64,000 nt of DNA from Alphaproteobacteria bacterium (GTDB lineage Bacteria > Pseudomonadota > Alphaproteobacteria > Micavibrionales > Micavibrionaceae): NCBI GenBank assembly GCA_017302165.1, contig JAFLCW010000001.1, forward strand, positions 1 through 64,000, given 5' to 3'. Positions 17,823-27,003 of the stretch are shown in pieces. The translations under genes were made by a program, and so were the position numbers. Under the pieces are notes generated by a model, which did no database searches, was not told the DNA's origin, and worked only from the letters and a program-made list of their open reading frames with translations. The first letter of the stretch is position 1. Every line of letters begins with the position of its first letter.

Positions 17823-17989
17823 AAGCCTTTTCCTTGCTGTCCCCCGCAAGAGCCGCAGCATCCGCCATTGGCATGCGGATCGGGTTTTTGCGTATCCTGT
17901 TGTTTTTTAGCTTCAGGGGCATTCTCTTTTTTGGCGTCCTGTTTTTTGTCTTCAGAAGACTGTTTTTTAAAGATATTCATGATCTTCAT
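17819..17989 (-). CDS. Small Lys-rich protein with Cys/Gly tail between narH and narJ
   Basis: This short ORF encodes 56 residues, or 53 from a second ATG at 17980 with GGA upstream. The body is lysine- and glutamine-rich and likely disordered. The tail contains GGCCGSCGG. The stop overlaps the narJ ATG as ATGA, and the gene fills the narH-narJ gap precisely. The NarH C-terminus 15 bp upstream ends in a similar glycine/cysteine run (CGGGSCGGGCG). A metal-handling or assembly role is a guess. Coding is supported by the coupling and composition, not by a known family. Confidence 0.6.
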   Translation of the reverse strand: MKIMNIFKKQSSEDKKQDAKKENAPEAKKQQDTQKPDPHANGGCCGSCGGQQGKGL

Positions 17990-18003
17990 CCTTTCTTATT
18001 TAA

Positions 18004-19632
18004 TCAACCGCAACCGCCGCCGCAGGAGCCGCCGCCACATCCAGTGTGTTTTTTCCCGATATCCTCGTACTTGTCGCGTTCGAAAATCGTATTAACACGA
18101 TTACTTTTTGTGCTGCCGGACTGACCACGGGATTGTTTCGGATTTTCAAACAGATCAATCGCGCTGTTGCTATGACTGGAACAACCATTGCCGAAGGTGA
18201 AACCGCATCCGCCGCTCTCGCCAAAGGCATCCAGCGTTTCTTCGCGGTGGCTTGTCGGAATGACGTAACGATCTTCGTAATTGGCAATCGCCATGATTTT
18301 ATACATGTCTTCGACCAATTCCGGTGTGAGATCGACGTCTTCCAGAATGCCGGAGTTATCCTTGCCTTCAATCATCTTGCCACGCATGTAATGGCGCATC
18401 GCCATCATACGTTTAAGACCGAGGCGAACAGGTTCTACTTTACCGGCAGTCAGCATATTGGCCAGATATTTAACCGGAATGCGCATATCATCCAGATCCG
18501 GCATAATACCGTCTTTGGTTGCAATTTTCCCTTGCGCCGCTGCTGATTGAACAGGTGAAAGGGGCGGGATATACCAGACCATTGGCAAGGTGCGATATTC
18601 AGGGTGAAGCGGGAACGCCACTTTCCAATCCATGACCATTTTATAAATCGGGGAGTTTTGTGCACCCTCAATCCAGTTCTCAGGAATACCTTGTTTACGC
18701 GCTTCCGCAATAATTTTCGGATCATGTGGATTTAGGAAAATGCCAAGCTGCGCTTCATATAAATCTTCTTCATTTGGCACGCTTGCGGCCTCTTCAATAC
18801 GATCAGCGTCATAAAGGATAACGCCAAGGTAACGGATACGCCCGACACAGGTTTCGGAACAGACAGTTGGCTCGCCATTCTCAAGACGTGGATAGCACAA
18901 TGTGCATTTTTCAGCTTTTCCGGATTTCCAGTTGTAATAAATTTTCTTGTAAGGACAGCCAGACACGCACATGCGCCAGCCACGGCATTTGTCCTGATCA
19001 ATAAGAACAACACCATCCTCTTCACGCTTATAGATGGAGCCGGACGGGCAGGACGCTACGCACGTTGGATTAATACAATGTTCGCACAAGCGGGGCAGAT
19101 ACATCATGAAGGTGTTTTCAAATTCACCATACATTTCTTCTTCAATGTCTTTGAAATTGTAATCTTTGCGGCGATGTTCAAATTCCGTTCCCAGAATTTC
19201 TTCCCAGTTCGGTCCCCATTCGATTTTTTCCATGCGTTGCCCAGTAACCAGAGAGCGCGGACGCGCGGTTGGCATGGTTTTCATCTCGGGCGCTTTTTGC
19301 AAATGATCGTAGTCGAATGTGAACGGTTCGTAATAATCATCAATTTCCGGCATGCTCGGGTTGCCGAAAATATTGGCTAAAATGCGCCAGCGGCTTCCTT
19401 GCTTGGGATGGATCTTGCCATTGGCATGGCGTTTCCAGCCACCTTTCCATTTTTCCTGGTTTTCCCACTCTTTGGGGTATCCAACGCCCGGCTTGGTTTC
19501 AACATTGTTAAACCAAGCATATTCAACCCCTTCGCGGGATGTCCAGACATTCTTGCAAGTGACAGAGCAGGTATGACAGCCAATACATTTATCGAGATTG
19601 AGCACCATACCAATTTGTGCGCGTATTTTCAT
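18004..19632 (-). CDS. narH: Respiratory nitrate reductase beta subunit NarH
   Basis: This 542-residue electron-transfer subunit carries four iron-sulfur clusters. Cysteine groups are visible at CIGCHTCSVTCKNVW, CEHCINPTCVASCP, CRGWRMCVSGCPYKK (tryptophan in the second position, as in the [3Fe-4S] site) and CTLCYPRLENGEPTVCSETC. It is about 30 residues longer than E. coli NarH. The extra C-terminal part includes GGCGFTFGNGCSS and ends in CGGGSCGGGCG. Start and narG stop share one base. Confidence 0.95.
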   Translation of the reverse strand: MKIRAQIGMVLNLDKCIGCHTCSVTCKNVWTSREGVEYAWFNNVETKPGVGYPKEWENQEKWKGGWKRHANGKIHPKQGSRWRILANIFGNPSMPEIDDYYEPFTFDYDHLQKAPEMKTMPTARPRSLVTGQRMEKIEWGPNWEEILGTEFEHRRKDYNFKDIEEEMYGEFENTFMMYLPRLCEHCINPTCVASCPSGSIYKREEDGVVLIDQDKCRGWRMCVSGCPYKKIYYNWKSGKAEKCTLCYPRLENGEPTVCSETCVGRIRYLGVILYDADRIEEAASVPNEEDLYEAQLGIFLNPHDPKIIAEARKQGIPENWIEGAQNSPIYKMVMDWKVAFPLHPEYRTLPMVWYIPPLSPVQSAAAQGKIATKDGIMPDLDDMRIPVKYLANMLTAGKVEPVRLGLKRMMAMRHYMRGKMIEGKDNSGILEDVDLTPELVEDMYKIMAIANYEDRYVIPTSHREETLDAFGESGGCGFTFGNGCSSHSNSAIDLFENPKQSRGQSGSTKSNRVNTIFERDKYEDIGKKHTGCGGGSCGGGCG

Positions 19633-22600
19633 TATTCTGCTGCCTCCACTTGAGCCGGTTCGTCCATCCAGTCCACCTTGTCCATTTTACGGACAATAAC
19701 GAACTCATCGCGGTTGGAGCCAACGGTTCCGTAATAATTAAATCCGTAAGAAAGCTGGGCATACGCGCCGATCATATGTGTTGGTTTGATCGTTGCCCGT
19801 GTGACGGAATTGTGAATACCGCCGCGCGCATTGGTAATTTTACTGCCCGGTGTATGCACCAGTTTTTCCTGAGCGTGATACATCAGCATCATGCCTTCAT
19901 TGACACGTTGGGATACAACCGCCCGTGCAACGATTGCGCCGTTCGTATTGAAGACTTCCAGCCAGTCATTGTCTTTAATGCCGATTTTATTGGCATCCAC
20001 CTCACTGACCCAGACAATCGGCCCACCGCGTGACAATGTCAGCATGTGCAGATTATCCGTATAGGTGGAGTGGATCCCCCATTTCTGGTGCGGCGTGATG
20101 AAGTTGAGCAGGATCGTTGGCGATTCCTTCCCATGCTTGTCCAGCATGTTCTGGACAGTACGTGTATTGATTGGCGGACGATAGGAAACCAGCGCCTCAC
20201 CAAAATCAACCATCCAAGGGTGATCCTGATACAGTTGCTGACGGCCTGTCAGCGTGCGCCATGGAATAAATTCATGCACGTTAGTGTAGTTTGCCGTGTA
20301 AGAAACATGCTCTGACTCAAGGCCGCTCCATGTCGGGGAGCTGATAATCTTGCGCGGCTGCGCCTGAATATCGCGGAAGCGAATTTTCTCCTCTTCCTTG
20401 GGCAAGGCCAGATGCGTGTGATCGCGTCCTGTAATTTTACTCAAGGCACTCCAAGCCTTAACCGCTACTTCACCGTTGGTTTCTGGCGCTAGCGATAGCA
20501 CGGTTTCACAGGCATCAATATCCGTAATGATCTTTGCGCGTCCCTCTTTGTTCTCGCCATTGAGCTTTTTCAGGAACTCCACTTCATGATCAGTGTTCCA
20601 GCCGATGCCTTTGCCACCATTGCCCAGTTTTTCGAGCAGAGGACCAAGCGATGTGAAGCGATCAAAGGTGGCCGGATAGTCGCGTTCCACCACTTTCATG
20701 CTTGGCGCGGTTTTACCCGGGATCAAGTCACACTCACCTTTGCGCCATTCTTTCACATCAGGCTGGGCAAGTTCGCCCGGCGTGTCGTGCTGAATCGGGT
20801 TAAGAACTATCTCCTTCTCAATACCCAAATGCCCTTCGCAAAGTTCAGAGAATTTCTTGGCAAAGCCTTTATAGATTTCCCAGTCAGATTTACTCTGCCA
20901 GACCGGATCAATCGCCTTGGATAGTGGGTGGATGAACGGATGCATGTCGGACGTATTGAGATCATTTTTCTCATACCAACTAGCTGTGGGCAGAACAATA
21001 TCCGAGTAGACACAGGTCGTGGACATACGGAAATCAAGCGTGACCACCAGATCCAGCTTACCTTCCGGCGCTTCGTCATGCCAGACAACTTCGCTGGATT
21101 TTCCAGGGCCTTCATCACCCAGATCCTTGCCTTGAACGCCGTGTTGTGTGCCAAGGAAATGTTTGAGGAAATATTCATGCCCCTTACCGGAAGAGCCCAG
21201 AATATTGGAGCGCCAGACAAACATGTTACGCGGCCAGTTTTTTGGATTATCCGGATCTTCGCAGGACATGCGCAGATCACCGGATTTCAAACGATCCATG
21301 ACATAGTCAACAGGATCAACATTTTTATTGTCCGCCTGTTTCACCAGATCAATCGGATTTTCTTCAAGCTGCGGCGCAGAAGGTAGCCAGCCCATACGCT
21401 CGGCGCGGATATTGCAATCAATCAACGAGCCTTTCCATTTTTCCTTATCCGCTAGGGGGGAAAGAACTTCATCAACGTCCAGCGTCTCATAACGCCATTG
21501 ATCCGTATGCGCATAGAAGAACGATGTTGAGTTTTGTTGGCGCGGCGGGCGTACCCAGTCAAGCGCAAATGCTAGAGGTGTCCAGCCCGTCTGCGGGCGC
21601 AGTTTTTCCTGCCCGACATAATGCGACCATCCGCCGCCGGATTGACCGATGCAACCGCAGAAAGCCAGCATATTAATGGCCGCGCGGTAATTCATATCCA
21701 TGTGATACCAGTGGTTCATCGCCGCGCCGATGATAATCATCGACTTGCCTTTGGTGATGTGGGCATTGTTGGCGAATTCTCTGGCAACCTGAATGACTTT
21801 TTCTGCCGGAACGCCGGTGATGCTCTCCTGCCATTTGGGGGTATAGGGAATATTCTCATCAAAGTCAGCAGCCACATTATCACCGCCAAGTCCTTCACGG
21901 GCGATGCCGTAATTGGCGCAGAGCAGATCGAACACGCAGGCCACAGGCACTTTCTCGCCATTCAGATCCAGATATTTGACCGGAATGTTACGATCCAGAA
22001 CATCTTCACCAGCGGAGGGTTCGAAATATCCGGTTTCGTGTGTCTGACCACCAAAATACGGGAAACCGACTTTGAGTACATCATCGTGATCGCCAAGCAA
22101 CGTTTTGCGCGGGCGGATGTTCTTTCCGGTTTTGGAATCGGTCGGAACGATGTTCCATTTTCCTTCTTCGCCCCAGCGGAAGCCAATAGAACCGGTTGGC
22201 ACAGTAACGTGTCCGGTTTCCTCATCAAAACAGACGGTCTTCCATTCGGGATTATTGTCCTCATCGAGATTGCCCTTGAAATCGGATGCTCTTACCATGC
22301 GCCCCGGAACGAAACGGTCGCCCTGTTTTTCAACTTTAACCAGAAACGGCATATCGGTATAGGCACGGCAATAATCATCGAAATATTCGGAAGGATTATC
22401 GATATGAAATTCTTTCAGGATCACATGCCCCATCGCCATACCAAGGGCGGCGTCTGTTCCCTGACGCGGGTTAAGCCAGATATCACCAAATTTAGAGGCT
22501 TCTGAATAATCCGGTGTGATTGTGACAACCTGTGTCCCCTTATAGCGTGCCTCAGTCATAAAGTGGGCGTCGGGCGTACGGGTTTGCGGAACGTTCGATC

Positions 22601-23363
22601 CCCACATGATAATAAAGCCGGAATTATACCAATCCGCACTTTCCGGTACGTCGGTTTGCTCCCCCCATGTCTGTGGACTTGCAGGCGGTAGGTCGCAATA
22701 CCAGTCATAAAAGCTCATGCACACGCCACCAATCAGCGATAGATAGCGCGCTCCGGCGGCGTAGGAAACCATCGACATGGCAGGGATAGGCGAAAAGCCG
22801 ATCACACGATCAGGGCCATGTTTTTTGATTGTATAAATATTGGCCGCAGCGACAATTTCGTTCGCTTCGTCCCATCCGGCGCGAACAAAACCGCCCTGAC
22901 CACGCACTTTTTGATAGGACTGGCGCAAAATGGGATCGGCCTGAATGGTTTTCCATGCTTCAACCGGATCACCGCCAACCTGTTTTTTTGTACGGCGCCA
23001 TAACTCCAGCAGCCTTTTACGCACCATCGGATATTTCAAGCGGTTGGCGGAATAAATATACCAGCTATAGCTTGCCCCTCTGGAACAGCCGCGCGGCTCA
23101 TGATTGGGAAGATCGGGGCGTGTGCGTGGATAATCCGTCTGCTGCGTTTCCCACGTAATAAGGCCGTTCTTCACATAGATTTTCCAGGAGCAGGAACCGG
23201 TGCAATTCACACCATGCGTAGAGCGAACAATTTTATCATGCGACCAACGATCTCTATAAGCCTTTTCCCAGGCTCTATTTTCTTCCGTCGTTACGCCATG
23301 ACCGCCTGAGAATTTCTCTCGGTTCTGGGCGAAATAACTGATGCGGTCAATAAAATAGCTCAT
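19632..23363 (-). CDS. narG: Respiratory nitrate reductase alpha subunit NarG
   Basis: This 1243-residue catalytic subunit has the usual family length and reduces nitrate to nitrite at a molybdenum bis-MGD site on the cytoplasmic face. The FS0 ligands H50, C54, C58 and C93 align with E. coli numbering. The molybdenum ligand aspartate is D220 in SFYDWYCDLPPASPQ. No twin-arginine signal precedes the catalytic domain. An FNR-type box lies at 23428-23441, with its centre 71 bp before the ATG. Downstream genes narH, the small ORF, narJ, narI and ppiC overlap or nearly touch, so one operon is expected. Confidence 0.96.
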   Translation of the reverse strand: MSYFIDRISYFAQNREKFSGGHGVTTEENRAWEKAYRDRWSHDKIVRSTHGVNCTGSCSWKIYVKNGLITWETQQTDYPRTRPDLPNHEPRGCSRGASYSWYIYSANRLKYPMVRKRLLELWRRTKKQVGGDPVEAWKTIQADPILRQSYQKVRGQGGFVRAGWDEANEIVAAANIYTIKKHGPDRVIGFSPIPAMSMVSYAAGARYLSLIGGVCMSFYDWYCDLPPASPQTWGEQTDVPESADWYNSGFIIMWGSNVPQTRTPDAHFMTEARYKGTQVVTITPDYSEASKFGDIWLNPRQGTDAALGMAMGHVILKEFHIDNPSEYFDDYCRAYTDMPFLVKVEKQGDRFVPGRMVRASDFKGNLDEDNNPEWKTVCFDEETGHVTVPTGSIGFRWGEEGKWNIVPTDSKTGKNIRPRKTLLGDHDDVLKVGFPYFGGQTHETGYFEPSAGEDVLDRNIPVKYLDLNGEKVPVACVFDLLCANYGIAREGLGGDNVAADFDENIPYTPKWQESITGVPAEKVIQVAREFANNAHITKGKSMIIIGAAMNHWYHMDMNYRAAINMLAFCGCIGQSGGGWSHYVGQEKLRPQTGWTPLAFALDWVRPPRQQNSTSFFYAHTDQWRYETLDVDEVLSPLADKEKWKGSLIDCNIRAERMGWLPSAPQLEENPIDLVKQADNKNVDPVDYVMDRLKSGDLRMSCEDPDNPKNWPRNMFVWRSNILGSSGKGHEYFLKHFLGTQHGVQGKDLGDEGPGKSSEVVWHDEAPEGKLDLVVTLDFRMSTTCVYSDIVLPTASWYEKNDLNTSDMHPFIHPLSKAIDPVWQSKSDWEIYKGFAKKFSELCEGHLGIEKEIVLNPIQHDTPGELAQPDVKEWRKGECDLIPGKTAPSMKVVERDYPATFDRFTSLGPLLEKLGNGGKGIGWNTDHEVEFLKKLNGENKEGRAKIITDIDACETVLSLAPETNGEVAVKAWSALSKITGRDHTHLALPKEEEKIRFRDIQAQPRKIISSPTWSGLESEHVSYTANYTNVHEFIPWRTLTGRQQLYQDHPWMVDFGEALVSYRPPINTRTVQNMLDKHGKESPTILLNFITPHQKWGIHSTYTDNLHMLTLSRGGPIVWVSEVDANKIGIKDNDWLEVFNTNGAIVARAVVSQRVNEGMMLMYHAQEKLVHTPGSKITNARGGIHNSVTRATIKPTHMIGAYAQLSYGFNYYGTVGSNRDEFVIVRKMDKVDWMDEPAQVEAAE

Positions 23364-23427
23364 CGCTACGGCTCCTTAAGATTCTTTATCTTTCTTTTTA
23401 GTTTTAACGGTTTTGCAGAAACGCCCC

Positions 23428-23441
23428 TTGATTCAGATCAA
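23428..23441 (-). promoter_or_regulatory. FNR/Dnr box of narGHJI
   Basis: TTGATTCAGATCAA is a perfect palindrome in the gap between narK (ends 23455) and narG (starts 23363). At -41.5 it predicts a start near 23393, a 30-nt leader. The -10 region is weak by eye (TTAAAA-like). Confidence 0.85.
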
Positions 23442-23454
23442 GAGACCTATTTAT

Positions 23455-26094
23455 TCAGCATTTTATTTCCGCATTTTTTCTGATGTAGAAATACCAGGTT
23501 AAATACAGGCACAATGCATAGAAACCCGCGAAAACAAGCAAGGCCGCATCCGGCGTTCCCGTCAAAGAAATGGACGTGCCATAGCTTTTGGGAATAAAGA
23601 ACGCGCCAAAGGCACCGATAGCCGAGCTAAACCCGATAACGGCGGCAGATTCTCTTTCTGCTGTCTTGCGGATGCCTTCTTCCGGCTGGCCTTTCAGGGC
23701 TTTTTTTCTGTCCTGCCAGAAAATGGATGGAATCATCTGGAAGGTGGAAGCATTCCCCACGCCGGTCGTAATGAACAGGGCGAGGAACATGCCGAAAAAT
23801 CCGTAGAATGCCATGGGATGATCCTTGATGGTCAGGAAGTAATACACCCCGAGCGCTCCGACAATCATGGCCACAAAAACCCAAAGCGTAACGCGTCCGC
23901 CGCCGAATTTATCTGAAATCCAACCGCTTCCTGCACGGGACAGCGCGCCCAGCAGCGGGCCGATAAAGGCGAGTTGAAGAGAATTCACTTCCGGAAATTG
24001 TGACTTTGCCAACAACGGAAACCCCGCGGAAAATCCAATAAAGGAGCCAAAGGTTCCGATATAAAGAACGCACATAATCCAGTTATGTTTCCGCTGGAAA
24101 ATCGCCATCTGGCTGGATAAGGACGCTTTGGCATCCGCAATGTCATTCATATAAAACCAGGATAGGATTGCGGACGCGGCGATAAACGGGATCCATATAT
24201 ACGCCGAGTTTTGAAGCCAAAGGTTTGTCTCGCCTGCCAATTGTGGAGACCCTCCAACAGCGCCGAAAAGACCAACCGTAATCACCAGCGGCACAAGGAA
24301 CTGAACAGCGCTGACACCCAGATTGCCAAGCCCGGCGTTCAAAGCCAGAGCATTACCCTTTTCCTTCTTGGGGAAGAAATATGCGATGTTGGCCATACTG
24401 GAGGCGAAGTTTCCGCCCCCAAAACCACAGAGCAGAGCCAAAATCAGAAACACTGAATAGGGAGTCGAAGGATCCTGCACCGCCATCCCGATACCAAAGG
24501 CCGGTATCAGAAGAGATCCGGTACTGAGCGCCGTCCAGCGGCGACCTCCAAACACAGGCACCATGAAGGCATAGAAGATGCGCAAGGTTGCGCCCGACAA
24601 TCCTGGCAAAGCCGTGAGCCAGAAAAGCTGTTCCGTCGTAAAATCAAAGCCCACTCTGGGGAGATTTACCACAACCACGCTCCACACCATCCATAAGGCA
24701 AAAGCGAGGAAAAGCGCAGGAACGGAAAGCCAGAGATTACGGCGGGCAATCTTTTGCCCCTCTGAGCGCCAGAAACTGTCCTCTTCGGGCTTCCAGACTT
24801 TCAAAACATGTTTCTTTTCCATCTCGGTGAAAAAGGCAGGCTTTGTCAGCTCCGGGTAACGTTCCCGCTCCATCAAGCGAATAGAAACGTGCATCCACAG
24901 AAATGCAATCGTAACCAGTGCGAAAAGCAACATAAAACAGCTTGTCCAGACGTTGAGATAATCATTCATCAGACCAAAGCTCAGAGGAAGGAAGAACCCA
25001 CCAAGGCCGCCAATCAGACCAACAATACCCGCAACCGATCCAACATCATTTGGGTAATAGACAGGAATATGCTTATAGATTGCGGCCTTACCCAGAGACA
25101 TAAAGAAACCAAGAACAAACACAATCACTGTGAATGGGATAAAGCCCCAGCCAAAACTGAATTCTATATTTCCGTCAATACCGTGAACGACATAATCGGT
25201 TTGCGGATAAGCCAGCAGGAAGCAACAAATGGCACTCACCAGAAACGTCCAATACATGACCGCGCGCGCGCCATATTTATCAGACAAATACCCGCCTACG
25301 GCGCGGAACAATGAGGCCGCTATAGAAAAAGAAGCGGCCAGCATCCCTGCCGATTTAATATCCAGATCATAAACGCCTACATAATAGCGGGGCAGCCATA
25401 GTGCCAATGCAACGAAGCCACCAAACACAAAGAAGTAGTAAAGAGAAAAACGCCAGACTTGCAGTTTCTTAAGAGGCTTAAGGGATTCCCACATCGATTT
25501 CGGTGCGGTCTTTGCAGCCCTTTGCTGCTGTATTTGAGGCTCATCCTTGGTAAAGAACCAGAATAGCAGCGCGATGACGACCAATGATATTGCCCATACT
25601 TGCGCAACCATATGCCAGCCGTAGGAAACCATGACAAAGGGCGCTATAAATTTGGTGACGGCTGCACCAATGTTGCCCATACCATAGACACCCAGCGCAG
25701 TACCCTGACGTTCCTTGCCATACCATTTCGAGAGATAGGCAATGCCGACAACAAAACTTCCTCCGGCAACACCCACACCCAATGCTGTCAGCAGTAACAT
25801 TTCGTACGTATCCGCATAGGTCAGGCACCATGTGAAAAAAGCGGATGACAGCATGACCGCCATAAAAATTGGGCGCCCGCCATATTGATCCGCCCAAATA
25901 CCAAAAAACAGCCTGACCAGAGAGCCCGTCAGGATCGGTGTTCCGATCAGCAGGCTGAATTGCGTGTCTGTCAGCCCCATATCCTGTTGTATCTGGACAC
26001 CGATAATTGAAAATATCGTCCAAACGGCAAAACACAGAGTGAATGCCACTGTGCTCAAACTAAGGGCTCTGGTTTGATCTGTCTTGGTAATCAT
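23455..26094 (-). CDS. narK: Fused NarK1-NarK2 nitrate/nitrite transporter
   Basis: This 879-residue protein contains two complete major facilitator superfamily domains of about 12 membrane segments each (about 10-410 and 465-870), joined by a cytoplasmic linker (WKPEEDSFWRSEG). In denitrifiers such as Paracoccus, a similar fusion pairs a NarK1 nitrate/proton symporter with a NarK2 nitrate/nitrite antiporter. Both halves have the nitrate-porter signature type, for example GLLGNLG-like stretches (GNIGAAVTKFIAPF and GNLGVSAVQFLVPL). It is transcribed towards narG but has its own box at 26200. Confidence 0.92.
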   Translation of the reverse strand: MITKTDQTRALSLSTVAFTLCFAVWTIFSIIGVQIQQDMGLTDTQFSLLIGTPILTGSLVRLFFGIWADQYGGRPIFMAVMLSSAFFTWCLTYADTYEMLLLTALGVGVAGGSFVVGIAYLSKWYGKERQGTALGVYGMGNIGAAVTKFIAPFVMVSYGWHMVAQVWAISLVVIALLFWFFTKDEPQIQQQRAAKTAPKSMWESLKPLKKLQVWRFSLYYFFVFGGFVALALWLPRYYVGVYDLDIKSAGMLAASFSIAASLFRAVGGYLSDKYGARAVMYWTFLVSAICCFLLAYPQTDYVVHGIDGNIEFSFGWGFIPFTVIVFVLGFFMSLGKAAIYKHIPVYYPNDVGSVAGIVGLIGGLGGFFLPLSFGLMNDYLNVWTSCFMLLFALVTIAFLWMHVSIRLMERERYPELTKPAFFTEMEKKHVLKVWKPEEDSFWRSEGQKIARRNLWLSVPALFLAFALWMVWSVVVVNLPRVGFDFTTEQLFWLTALPGLSGATLRIFYAFMVPVFGGRRWTALSTGSLLIPAFGIGMAVQDPSTPYSVFLILALLCGFGGGNFASSMANIAYFFPKKEKGNALALNAGLGNLGVSAVQFLVPLVITVGLFGAVGGSPQLAGETNLWLQNSAYIWIPFIAASAILSWFYMNDIADAKASLSSQMAIFQRKHNWIMCVLYIGTFGSFIGFSAGFPLLAKSQFPEVNSLQLAFIGPLLGALSRAGSGWISDKFGGGRVTLWVFVAMIVGALGVYYFLTIKDHPMAFYGFFGMFLALFITTGVGNASTFQMIPSIFWQDRKKALKGQPEEGIRKTAERESAAVIGFSSAIGAFGAFFIPKSYGTSISLTGTPDAALLVFAGFYALCLYLTWYFYIRKNAEIKC

Positions 26095-26199
26095 GGGTTA
26101 AACTCCGCCAACATATTCAGATAATTTACATTTTCAACGAAAGAGAGTTTATTTTCTCATCCATTTTCTTTAGTATTGCATGTGCGAATTTGACTGGAC

Positions 26200-26213
26200 T
26201 TGATTCAGATCAA
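26200..26213. promoter_or_regulatory. FNR/Dnr box between narK and a Crp/Fnr gene
   Basis: TTGATTCAGATCAA is a perfect palindrome. For narK it predicts a leftward start near 26165. For the rightward Crp/Fnr gene the centre is 43.5 bp before the ATG at 26250, so the transcript would be leaderless or nearly so. The regulator may therefore control its own gene. Confidence 0.85.
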
Positions 26214-26249
26214 GATGCTGTCAGCAAAGAACAATGATTGGTAATAAAG

Positions 26250-26990
26250 ATGCAATTGCCTGCAAATTTTAATGAGCAAAAAAAGCCGCAGCTGTTTGAG
26301 GGCTTATCCGAAAGCAGTCTTCAGGCGCTACTGCAACGTTCCGTCATGCAGGATTATGACAGTGGCAGGGTTCTTGTGCAGCAGGGCGATAATCCGGAAT
26401 GCATTTTTCTTGTGCTGGACGGATCATTGAAAACAACCCGCATAAACGAAGATGGCGGAGAAGCCATAATACGCATGCTTGAAGCTGGCGACACATGTAT
26501 GGAAGCCGTTCTTTTTATGGGGATTCCTTCGCCGATCAACGTACAAGCCATGAGCGTCGCCAAAATTCTTAAGATTCCAGATTCAGTCGTCAAAAAACAT
26601 GTTCTTGAGGATCCCGCTTTTGCCGTCAATCTTTTGCGTATTGTCTCCCGCCATTATAAAAATGCCATGCATCAGATTGAAGCTATGAATATTAAATCAC
26701 CGCTGCAGCGCGTGGGTTATTATTTTCTGCTCAAACATATTGAGCAAGGGCACGAAAATCTGGACTTTAAACTTCCCTTTAAAAAACAGGTCGTAGCGAA
26801 TTATTTAGGCATGACGCCGGAAACCTTCTCCAGAACGCTCAAGCAAATGAAAGATATAGGGATCAAAGTGGAAGAAGACACAATCAGGATGCGGGATTCA
26901 TTTGCGCTCTGTCATTTCTGCGATTCTGATACCGCTTCTTTATGCTCAAGGCACGATCAGGCAGAATGTGAAAAATGCCCGCTGCACTAA
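26250..26990 (+). CDS. Crp/Fnr family regulator with C-terminal cysteine cluster
   Basis: This protein has 246 residues from the ATG at 26250; a TTG at 26238 is a poorer start. An N-terminal sensor domain (about 15-125) is followed by a winged helix with ETFSR (191-195), predicting recognition of TTGAT half-sites. FNR's N-terminal cysteines are absent. The C-terminal tail instead carries C221, C224, C232, C240 and C243 (CHFC, LC, ECEKC), enough for an iron-sulfur cluster or zinc. It lies between narK and moeA under its own FNR box. Whether the tail senses O2, NO or redox state is unknown. Confidence 0.85.
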   Translation: MQLPANFNEQKKPQLFEGLSESSLQALLQRSVMQDYDSGRVLVQQGDNPECIFLVLDGSLKTTRINEDGGEAIIRMLEAGDTCMEAVLFMGIPSPINVQAMSVAKILKIPDSVVKKHVLEDPAFAVNLLRIVSRHYKNAMHQIEAMNIKSPLQRVGYYFLLKHIEQGHENLDFKLPFKKQVVANYLGMTPETFSRTLKQMKDIGIKVEEDTIRMRDSFALCHFCDSDTASLCSRHDQAECEKCPLH

Positions 26991-27003
26991 AACTTACTCA
27001 TAT

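Noticed and set aside
17834..18124. Plus-strand frame over the narH-narJ gap
   Set aside because: It is antisense to the narH end and to the small Cys/Gly gene, which has coupling to narJ. The frame itself is low-complexity and Phe-rich.
21621..22505. 294-codon plus-strand frame inside narG
   Set aside because: It is antisense to a strongly conserved part of narG, has no recognisable domain and reflects the codon bias of the opposite strand.
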